Below are positions 54,552 to 62,227 of a stretch of DNA of 64,000 nucleotides, one piece after another. The DNA is taken from the NCBI GenBank assembly GCA_902789175.1, contig CADANF010000005.1, forward strand, positions 1 to 64,000, in the 5' to 3' direction. Position 1 is the stretch's first letter. The number at the start of each line of letters is the position of its first letter. The DNA is from an uncultured Lachnospiraceae bacterium. Its GTDB lineage: Bacteria > Bacillota > Clostridia > Lachnospirales > Lachnospiraceae. The notes below the pieces were generated by a model that was given only the letters and a program-made list of their open reading frames with translations, was not told where the DNA came from and did no database searches. The position numbers were made by a program, and so were the translations under genes.

Positions 54552-55874
54552 ATGAAGTTAGGAAAGAGAATTTTAACAGGCATTTTAGCTGGTGCAATGA
54601 CACTGGGAGCTCTTACTGGTTGTAAGGCTAGTGTGAATACAGGATCAGCTAAGAGGGAAGCAACAAAGACTGCTGATGGAAAGATTGAGATCGAGTTCTG
54701 GTTTGCTGGTGGCAAAACAGCAGTGAAGGTTATCCAGGGAATAGTTGATGATTATAATAATTCTCAGGATAAGTATTTTGTAAAGACGGTTGTTCAGGCT
54801 GATTACGATGAGACATATCAGAAACTTCAGGCTTCAATCGCAGGAAATGTAGCACCAGATGTAGCCCTTATTGAAGTGGTTCCTACATATAATCTTGCCC
54901 AGAAAGGATTATTAACAGATCTTACAGATACTATCGCAAATGACAGCGATTTCGATAAGAGTGATTATATAGATGTATTCATGGAGCAGGGTATAGCAGA
55001 CGGAAAGAACTATGCAATACCTGCTTATGGAACAACGCAGGTTTTCTATTACAACAGAGCTTTGTTTGAAAAAGCTGGTGTAAAGGAAGAAGATATTAAG
55101 ACCTGGAATGATCTTAACAATGCATACGATAAGGTTAAGGCTGCAGGTGGTACTTATGTATGGGAGCCAATGTGGGGACCAGATAACCTTGTAGACGTAT
55201 CAATCTCAAATGGTGCAAAGCTTTTAAGTGATGATGGAAAGACAGTACTTATCAACTCACCTGAATGGGTAGAGGTTTGGGATTCATTTGGAAAATGGAT
55301 CAATACTGATAAGACTATGGCTATACATTCTGGTGGTGAAGGCTGGGAATACTGGTACAGCACAATGGATGACGCTGTAAATGGTGTTGCCGGTGGATAC
55401 ACAGGTTCATCAGGTGATCAGGCTGATCTTGATTTTACAGTTGTTGCAGCTATGGAACAGCCAGCATGGAAGGAAGGTGGAGTTGCTACTCCTACAGCAG
55501 AATCAAAGAACCTTGTATCAGTTAATGCTTCTTCTGATGAAGAAAAGGCTGGTGCATATGATTTCATGAAGTTCTTTACAAATCCTGAAAATCAGGCTAA
55601 CTGGTCAATCAATACAGGTTATGTTCCTGTTCGTTCATCAGCAAAGGATACAGAAAGCTATAAGGCATACTCAAGTGAACATCCAGAAATCTTAGTTCCA
55701 CTTGCACAGGCACAGCATGCTTCAGTTGCACCAATCGATCCAACAGGTGGAGCAATCTATGATGCACTTAAGACAGCTGCAGATAAGGTAGAAATTGAAG
55801 GTGTACCTGCCAGGGAAGCTCTTGACGAAGCTTGCAAAACAGCTCAGGCGGCACTTGATAAATTTAATAAATAA
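54552..55874 (+). CDS. sugar ABC importer solute-binding lipoprotein
   Basis: A 440-residue family 1 binding protein with lipobox ALTGC (Cys24). Codon bias indicates high expression. Last gene of the operon; it ends 15 bases from a convergent gene with no visible terminator. Ligand unknown; the endoglucanase upstream makes a beta-glucan oligosaccharide plausible. Confidence 0.9.
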   Translation: MKLGKRILTGILAGAMTLGALTGCKASVNTGSAKREATKTADGKIEIEFWFAGGKTAVKVIQGIVDDYNNSQDKYFVKTVVQADYDETYQKLQASIAGNVAPDVALIEVVPTYNLAQKGLLTDLTDTIANDSDFDKSDYIDVFMEQGIADGKNYAIPAYGTTQVFYYNRALFEKAGVKEEDIKTWNDLNNAYDKVKAAGGTYVWEPMWGPDNLVDVSISNGAKLLSDDGKTVLINSPEWVEVWDSFGKWINTDKTMAIHSGGEGWEYWYSTMDDAVNGVAGGYTGSSGDQADLDFTVVAAMEQPAWKEGGVATPTAESKNLVSVNASSDEEKAGAYDFMKFFTNPENQANWSINTGYVPVRSSAKDTESYKAYSSEHPEILVPLAQAQHASVAPIDPTGGAIYDALKTAADKVEIEGVPAREALDEACKTAQAALDKFNK

Positions 55875-55889
55875 GTTTAATATTTGCGA

Positions 55890-56480
55890 TCAGCTTTTTG
55901 GATTCTGGATATAGGCATCTATTCTTCCCATAATCTTACCAAGATTTTCAATATCCGTTACCAGGTTGCCTGTTTCTAAGGAGTGGTTCGAGTCCTTTGT
56001 GATGAAAAGTGGGAGATTTAAGTTTTCGCAGTTTTTCACTAAAACAGGGGTGTTTATCCAAGGGTCACTAGTGCCATGAAATACGATTCCTGAGGAAGGT
56101 CGCATATAATTAAAACTTTGTTCAACGGGAGTGAGATATATAAATCTTATCTCTTTGGTAGTGAAGGAACAAAGTATTTTAGAAGCATAGGCTGCTGCTA
56201 CGGCGGTGCCTATGCTTTTTCCGATTATAAGGATATCTTTATTATTAAAGTCTATTGAAGAAAGACGTGTTTTTGCCTGCTCAAACGCAATATTAAAGCA
56301 AAGCTCCATCTTTTCTTTGTTTCCTTTTACGTTAGATGGAAAACCGGAATAATTTATCTCGATTATCTGATAACCATATGAAACGGCTATTTTTTTCGGA
56401 TAATATAGTAAAGGTTTGTCACAGTTATAACCCAGACCGGGAAAAATAAGAGCGATTTTTTGGGAATTATTTATTGTCAT
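55890..56480 (-). CDS. small alpha/beta hydrolase
   Basis: A 196-residue cytoplasmic protein with a compact alpha/beta hydrolase fold: the elbow GKSIG with Ser89, Asp139 in GTSDPW, His166 in NHSLE. Substrate unknown; esterase or thioesterase activity is likely. It stands alone between two plus-strand operons. Confidence 0.8.
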   Translation of the reverse strand: MTINNSQKIALIFPGLGYNCDKPLLYYPKKIAVSYGYQIIEINYSGFPSNVKGNKEKMELCFNIAFEQAKTRLSSIDFNNKDILIIGKSIGTAVAAAYASKILCSFTTKEIRFIYLTPVEQSFNYMRPSSGIVFHGTSDPWINTPVLVKNCENLNLPLFITKDSNHSLETGNLVTDIENLGKIMGRIDAYIQNPKS

Positions 56481-56619
56481 GATTTGTTTAACAGATTCCT
56501 TTCAATAAAATAGATGTTGGTGTAAATTTTACAATCAAAATTCATGTTACACCTAAATTTTATGCCTTTCAACTGATGGTATAGTAGCATTGTACTTTTA
56601 TTAATACAATTTAACGAAA

Positions 56620-56637
56620 TGTACGTTATTTTGTACA
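56620..56637. promoter_or_regulatory. TGTAC-N8-GTACA inverted repeat upstream of azlC
   Basis: A symmetrical site with a further TGTAC at 56591-56595, in the 244-base gap between the hydrolase and azlC. It resembles LysR-type T-N11-A operators. A promoter candidate (TTGCGA, 17 bases, TAAACT) lies at 56657-56685. Confidence 0.35.
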
Positions 56638-56724
56638 ATTAATTTTGTCTGTCGTGTTGCGAATCTTAATTCAAATGAGTAAACTAGAATAGTTGGTTGA
56701 AGTTTTAAGCATTAGGAGTAAAAC

Positions 56725-57453
56725 ATGAAAGGTTATATACGAGGACTTAAGGCCGGGGTTCCTATTGCACTTGGATATCTTTCGGTCTCTTTTACATTTG
56801 GTATAAAAGCCGTGTCCTTAGGTTTTACATGGTGGCAAGCTGTCATTATCTCAATGATGGTAGTCACATCAGCCGGACAGTTTGCTGGCGTTCAGATGAT
56901 GATGACGCCGGGATTATACTTCGATATGCTGATTTCACAGATAACGATCAATGTTCGTTATTCATTTATGTCAGTATCCATATCTCAGAAAGTTGAAGAG
57001 AAATTTAAAGGGGCCTATAGATGGATCCTTGGGTTCTTTATGACAGATGAGATATTTGCTGTTGCAGCAGCTGAAGATAAAGTAACGAGAAGCTTCTTCG
57101 CAGGACTTTCAACTCTGCCATGGGTTGGATGGAGTGTGGGAACATTATTTGGCGGACTTCTTGGAGAAGTTCTTCCCAAGGCTGTAATGAACGCACTGGG
57201 ACTTGCTATTTATGGAATGTTTGTAGCAATCGTAGTGCCAGAGGTAAAGAAGGTAAAGAAGGTAGCACTCCCGGTTTTTATCGCCGCAGCCTTAAGTATA
57301 ATGTTTAAATATGTTCCGGTATTCAAAGAAATATCAGCAGGCATGGTGATCACTATCAGTGCACTGATCAGTGCCGTGGTTGCTGCTATTATTTTTCCGG
57401 TAAAAGAAGTTGATGAAGAGTCTTTAGATGAGACAAAAAAGGAGGATGAGTAA
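56725..57453 (+). CDS. azlC: branched-chain amino acid exporter, large subunit
   Basis: A 242-residue membrane protein of the AzlC family; the N-terminal GVPIALGYLSVSFTFGIKAV and SAGQFAGVQMM are characteristic. Together with AzlD it exports branched-chain or similar amino acids. Stop and azlD start overlap. Confidence 0.92.
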   Translation: MKGYIRGLKAGVPIALGYLSVSFTFGIKAVSLGFTWWQAVIISMMVVTSAGQFAGVQMMMTPGLYFDMLISQITINVRYSFMSVSISQKVEEKFKGAYRWILGFFMTDEIFAVAAAEDKVTRSFFAGLSTLPWVGWSVGTLFGGLLGEVLPKAVMNALGLAIYGMFVAIVVPEVKKVKKVALPVFIAAALSIMFKYVPVFKEISAGMVITISALISAVVAAIIFPVKEVDEESLDETKKEDE

Positions 57454-57770
57454 TGGGTAATAAACAATTCATTATCTATCTTCTTATCATGTCAGGTTCG
57501 ACCTATCTTATCAGGGCGCTGCCTTTTGCTCTGGTAAAAAAGAAGATCAAAAACAGATTTATTCAGTCGGTACTTTATTATATTCCATATGCAGTTCTTA
57601 CTGCTATGACGATACCTGATATATTTACTGCCACAGGATCGATATATTCTGCAATAGCCGGATTTTTCACAGCCATAGTCCTCGCTCTGTTGGGACGTGG
57701 GCTTACAACTGTTGCAATACTTTCGTGCATAGTTGTATATCTGACTGAGTTATTGATAAGGATCATTTAA
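57453..57770 (+). CDS. azlD: branched-chain amino acid exporter, small subunit
   Basis: A 105-residue membrane protein with three to four helices; the motif TYLIRALPFAL and IPYAVLTAMT fit AzlD. Coupled to azlC by TAATG overlap. Confidence 0.9.
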   Translation: MGNKQFIIYLLIMSGSTYLIRALPFALVKKKIKNRFIQSVLYYIPYAVLTAMTIPDIFTATGSIYSAIAGFFTAIVLALLGRGLTTVAILSCIVVYLTELLIRII

Positions 57771-57966
57771 TTCATATTTGGAACAAAAAAAATAAAAAAC
57801 GATTCTTTATAAAATAATGGTGTGAAAAACCACAGAAAAATCATATTTTCTGCTTAATACTTCATTCAAATAGTGCTATCATTAAAAATGTGATTTTATG
57901 GGATTAAACTATATCACATAGTGTTTGGGGTACGCATATACATAACTGTAAGAAGGAGAAAGGAAA

Positions 57967-58953
57967 ATGTTTGGTTTCGGACAATTAATCGAAAAACTTA
58001 AGAAAGATCCGAAGAAGATCGTATTAACAGAAGGTACAGATTCAAGAATTCTTGAAGCAGCATCAAGATTGCTGGCAAGTAATTTCCTTGAACCAGTTCT
58101 TATTGGAAACGAGGCAGAGGTTTACGAGGCTGCAGAAAACTGTGGCTTTAATATAAGGGGAGCAAAGATCATTGATCCTTTAAACTTTCCACAGATAGAG
58201 GAAATGATCGATCTCTATTGTGAGCTTAGAAAGAAAAAAGGTGTTACAAGAGAAGAGGCTAGAGAAGTACTCAAAGCAAATAATTATTTTGGTACTATGC
58301 TTGTTAAGATGGGATATGCAGATGCACTTCTTGGAGGAGCAACATATTCTACAGCTGATACAGTAAGACCTGCACTTCAGCTTATTAAGACAAGACCTGG
58401 AAATACAATTGTTTCATCTTGTTTTATCCTGGTAAGGCCGGGAGCTACAGGTGAGAACGAAGTTCTAGCTATGGGCGATTGTGGTCTGAATATTGATCCA
58501 TCAGAAGATGAATTGGTTGAGATCGCTGAAGAGACGATCAAGTGTGCCAAGGCATTTGGCGTTGATCCAAAGGTAGCTTTCCTTAGCTATTCAACAAATG
58601 GATCTGGAAAGGGCCCAACAGTTGATAAGATGAGAAATGCTGCAAAGCGTACAGCAGCTATTCATCCGGATATTCCAATTGATGGTGAGATGCAGTTCGA
58701 TGCAGCAGTTTCACCTAAGGTTGCAGCAAAGAAATATCCTGACTCAAATGTAGCAGGACATGCAAATACATTTATTTTCCCTGATATCAATGCAGGTAAC
58801 ATTGGTTACAAAATTGCACAGAGAATGGGAAATTTCGAAGCGTTCGGACCGATACTTCTTGGTCTTAATGCACCAGTTAATGATCTTTCAAGAGGATGTA
58901 CAGCATCTGAAGTATATTCTATGGCGATCATTACAGCAGCTCTTTCAAACTAA
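57967..58953 (+). CDS. pta: phosphate acetyltransferase
   Basis: A 328-residue enzyme that converts acetyl-CoA and phosphate to acetyl phosphate in acetate formation. Family features: LTEGTDSRILEAASRLL, GGATYSTADTVRPALQLI, FLSYSTNGSGKGP and the C-terminal GHANTFIFPDINAGNIGYKI. Short form without the N-terminal regulatory domain. A strong AAGGAGAAAGG site precedes it. Acetate kinase is not adjacent within the window; the butyryl form of this enzyme is less likely but possible. Confidence 0.9.
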   Translation: MFGFGQLIEKLKKDPKKIVLTEGTDSRILEAASRLLASNFLEPVLIGNEAEVYEAAENCGFNIRGAKIIDPLNFPQIEEMIDLYCELRKKKGVTREEAREVLKANNYFGTMLVKMGYADALLGGATYSTADTVRPALQLIKTRPGNTIVSSCFILVRPGATGENEVLAMGDCGLNIDPSEDELVEIAEETIKCAKAFGVDPKVAFLSYSTNGSGKGPTVDKMRNAAKRTAAIHPDIPIDGEMQFDAAVSPKVAAKKYPDSNVAGHANTFIFPDINAGNIGYKIAQRMGNFEAFGPILLGLNAPVNDLSRGCTASEVYSMAIITAALSN

Positions 58954-58966
58954 AAAAAAAGAGAAT

Positions 58967-59002
58967 AACTACCCTCCTTGGCTATAAGGAGGGTAGTTTT
59001 AT
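58967..59002 (+). terminator. terminator after pta
   Basis: AACTACCCTCCTT and AAGGAGGGTAGTT form a perfect 13-bp stem around six bases, followed by a short T-run. Confidence 0.85.
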
Positions 59003-59051
59003 ATAAGTAGTAAGTTGGTTTTAGTCCTAGATGGGAGAGGGACGAAAAATT

Positions 59052-61217
59052 ATGAATATACTATTTACTGGAAACATTACAAGGTTATCGGCACAGTTTT
59101 TTGAGACGGTGGCGGGGTTAGATAACAAAGAAAATCTTTTGATTCTTTATAATGAAGAATCCGATGAGCGTGAAAAACAGGATAAAAAAATAAAAGAAAA
59201 TTTAGACAGGATAAGAGGCCTGTCTTTTGTTCGTGTATTTGATTCCGGAAAAGGCAAAAGTTTAGAGACTTTATTTAAATCCTATTCCTTTGGAATGATA
59301 GTTTATTTTTCTAAGGCTTTGGATGGAGCAAAGCGTTTCTATGATGAACTTGAGGATCTTGAGGAAAATCTTCATCTGGCAAAAAAATATAATGTTCCTC
59401 TTTTTACTCAGGTGGTGACAAATGATATTTACCGTGAGGTAAAAGATGCTGATATAAGATTCAGAAACAGAAGAATGCTTCTTATGACTGGAGAAAGGAT
59501 GGGGTATATCAGCGCGTCCACGGATGATATAAAGGTAGTGACTCTAAGGGTCCCAAGACTATATTCTGATAAAGAAAATGACTGGGAATTCAGTTCCTGG
59601 GTGGATGAAGCTATATTAAATAAAAAAATTGTATTTTCAGGTGGAAGACTTGAAGATACAGATTTTTTAAATGATCAGGATTTAGGGGAGCTTATCGAGC
59701 GTATTGCAGATCTTCCGCCTAAAGCTGATTATACTGAGATGGATCTTTCTGGTGGAAATGTATGTAATCTTGAGATCATATATGAAAATATCCAGAAAGT
59801 GCAGCCGGATGTGAATGTATTTTATAAAAATGACATCGTGATACAGCCTATTATAAAAAGTTCAGAAGTGGCAAGAACAGAATATGGCTGGTATCCAAAA
59901 CATAATCTATGGAAAGAATTACCGGTCATATATGAAAAACGGTATGAAGATATAAAGAAAAATAATATTAAAAAAGAAAAAAAAGAAAAACTTCGTAAAT
60001 TTGGCGAAGCGACCCGTGTGGGTTTTGAGATCCTTTCCCTTGCTTTTATAGCGGAATGGCTCAATCGACGGGTTAGTGGAAATGCAGTTCTGGGATTTAT
60101 TGATTTCAGAATGGTTGCTGTTACTATCATCGGGTCCATGAATGGACTTATGCCTGGTCTTTTATCGGCTTCTCTTGCTAGCATTGGTTATCTCATAATG
60201 AGCCATAAGACCTTATCTTGGCAGATCCTTTTACTTAACGTAATGAACTGGCTTCCTTTTGTGTCCTATTTCCTTCTTGGTGCTGTATCTGGTTATGGAA
60301 AAGATAAGCATGAAGATGAAAAGAGAGAGGCAAAACAGGAAAGAAGAGTATTAGAGAAAAAATATGAATTCCTAAATAAGACATATGAAGATGTTTTAAA
60401 AAGTGCTGAACAGTATAATAGTCAGATCATAGGCTATACGGACAGCTACGGAAAGATCTATGGAGCTATTCAAAGATTAGATTCAATGAAGCCTGAAGAG
60501 GTTTATTTTGAAGGAATTCAGGTGTTAGAAAAATTATTGGAGAATAATTCCATCGCAATTTATAACGTGTATGAAGGTAATATATTTGCGAGACTGGTAG
60601 TATGTTCAAAACAGGAAAATGGTAATCTGAGTAAATCATTTGATTTAAGGGCATTTCCTCAGATGACTGAAAAAATCCTTAAGGGAGAGTCATTTATCAA
60701 TAGTAAATGTCTCCCGGATTATCCGGCTTACTGCTGTCCTATTATGGAAGGTGACACACTTCGTGCCATGGTCCAGATAATCCATGCAAAAGACAGTCAG
60801 ATGAATAATGAATTCCATAATAAATTATTTATAATTTCAAGACTTATCTCAGCTTCTATTGCAAGAGCTGTTTCAGAACAGGAAAGAGAAGATAGATTTA
60901 TAGAAGGAACTCATGTGCTGAGTAAAGATAAGTTTTGTGAAACACTAGAAATCTATAAGCAGATGAGTTTAAAGAATTTTATGGACTATACCTTGATCAG
61001 GCTTATTCCTGTAAGGCCTGAAGTGGATATACATGATCCAGGTAATATAAAGGCAGTTGAGTCGGGACTTCAAGGTGTTATAAGAAATAATGATATTTTA
61101 GGAATTGGCTCTGATGATGCTATCTGGCTGCTTTTACTTCAGACAGGAAAAGCTGGAGCGAACGTTGTTAAGGAAAGACTTGCGGAAAGAAAATTTGTGT
61201 TTGAGGATGTAAAATGA
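59052..61217 (+). CDS. pelD: PelD-like c-di-GMP receptor with N-terminal SDR-like domain
   Basis: A 721-residue membrane protein. Residues 1 to about 300 look like an NAD-epimerase/SDR-like domain, probably degenerate; helices follow at about 325-410, a coiled coil, a GAF-like domain (about 460-600) and a degenerate GGDEF-like domain. In the last one, RNND (Arg678-Asp681) fits the RxxD site by which PelD binds c-di-GMP. The N-terminal fusion is known from Gram-positive pel operons. It would switch on Pel-type polysaccharide synthesis. ATG 59052 has GAGAGGG upstream; the next gene overlaps. Confidence 0.72.
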   Translation: MNILFTGNITRLSAQFFETVAGLDNKENLLILYNEESDEREKQDKKIKENLDRIRGLSFVRVFDSGKGKSLETLFKSYSFGMIVYFSKALDGAKRFYDELEDLEENLHLAKKYNVPLFTQVVTNDIYREVKDADIRFRNRRMLLMTGERMGYISASTDDIKVVTLRVPRLYSDKENDWEFSSWVDEAILNKKIVFSGGRLEDTDFLNDQDLGELIERIADLPPKADYTEMDLSGGNVCNLEIIYENIQKVQPDVNVFYKNDIVIQPIIKSSEVARTEYGWYPKHNLWKELPVIYEKRYEDIKKNNIKKEKKEKLRKFGEATRVGFEILSLAFIAEWLNRRVSGNAVLGFIDFRMVAVTIIGSMNGLMPGLLSASLASIGYLIMSHKTLSWQILLLNVMNWLPFVSYFLLGAVSGYGKDKHEDEKREAKQERRVLEKKYEFLNKTYEDVLKSAEQYNSQIIGYTDSYGKIYGAIQRLDSMKPEEVYFEGIQVLEKLLENNSIAIYNVYEGNIFARLVVCSKQENGNLSKSFDLRAFPQMTEKILKGESFINSKCLPDYPAYCCPIMEGDTLRAMVQIIHAKDSQMNNEFHNKLFIISRLISASIARAVSEQEREDRFIEGTHVLSKDKFCETLEIYKQMSLKNFMDYTLIRLIPVRPEVDIHDPGNIKAVESGLQGVIRNNDILGIGSDDAIWLLLLQTGKAGANVVKERLAERKFVFEDVK

Positions 61218-62227
61218 TCTTTTTCATTTGGGGTCACATGTTGATATGTATACTTGTGGCGGTTCTGCTAAAACTTGATATTGTAAAAACCAGGGAACAT
61301 CTTATGCCTTTTGTAATTCTTGTGCCTTATGTGGGAGCGATGGTCTTATTTATAGAACAGTGGCTTCAGAAAAAAAAGATCTATTCTACCAGGGAAACGG
61401 GTTATGAGAAGTTAGAAGTTGATGATCTAAGGTTTAAAAAGATCATATTGCCTGTAAGTGGCGAAAATACTGATGTTATACCTTTGGAAGAAGCTATGGA
61501 AATGAATGGCTCAGGCACCAGAAGAAGCCTTATCATGGATATATTAAAAGGAAATCCGGAGGAATATGTTTCTGTCCTTGAAAGTGCCAGTCTTTCCAGT
61601 GATACAGAATTATCTCATTATGCCACTACTTCTATGATCGCGATCCAGACTGGTTATGAAGCAAAATTAGGGGAACTTGAAGCGAGAATGAAGGAGATAA
61701 GAGGACTTGATGAGATAGATCCCGCAAAAGAAGTAGATATTGATGAGTTTGAAAAAACTGTCAGAGAAAAAGAAAACACAGTTGAATTAGTTACTAAAAA
61801 AGTAAATATGCCTAGCAAGGGCTATATCAAGCTGTTGGATGAATATATAACGATAATCGATAAATATATGGGAAGTGGTCTTATCTCCGGTGCTGTATAT
61901 GAGATATACCAGGAGAAATTTGATGATTCCCTGGTGGAAATGCTGGGATATGTGAAAGACAATAAGAAGTACTGGCTTATGTTTGTTACCAACAGGATAG
62001 AAACAGGAAGACTTAAAAATATGGATAAGCTGCTGGAACTTATCAGATGCAGCTGGCCTGAGGATGAGAAGTGTTATATGGCATATATGGCTTATGCTCA
62101 TAAGACTTCCAATGATGAACTGGCGTTAGAGGTAATAGAAACTGTTAAGGAAAAAGATATCTATCTCTCTAAGGCGGGAAAGGCCTGGTATAAATTCTGG
62201 AAGGGTGAATATGAAAATCCATTTTAA
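61214..62227 (+). CDS. pelE: PelE-like membrane protein
   Basis: A 337-residue protein with two N-terminal helices (about 4-22 and 28-47) and a helical cytoplasmic part of repeat type. It overlaps both neighbours. Position after the PelD-like gene and the two-helix plus repeat architecture match PelE; sequence motifs are weak. Confidence 0.6.
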   Translation: MIFFIWGHMLICILVAVLLKLDIVKTREHLMPFVILVPYVGAMVLFIEQWLQKKKIYSTRETGYEKLEVDDLRFKKIILPVSGENTDVIPLEEAMEMNGSGTRRSLIMDILKGNPEEYVSVLESASLSSDTELSHYATTSMIAIQTGYEAKLGELEARMKEIRGLDEIDPAKEVDIDEFEKTVREKENTVELVTKKVNMPSKGYIKLLDEYITIIDKYMGSGLISGAVYEIYQEKFDDSLVEMLGYVKDNKKYWLMFVTNRIETGRLKNMDKLLELIRCSWPEDEKCYMAYMAYAHKTSNDELALEVIETVKEKDIYLSKAGKAWYKFWKGEYENPF

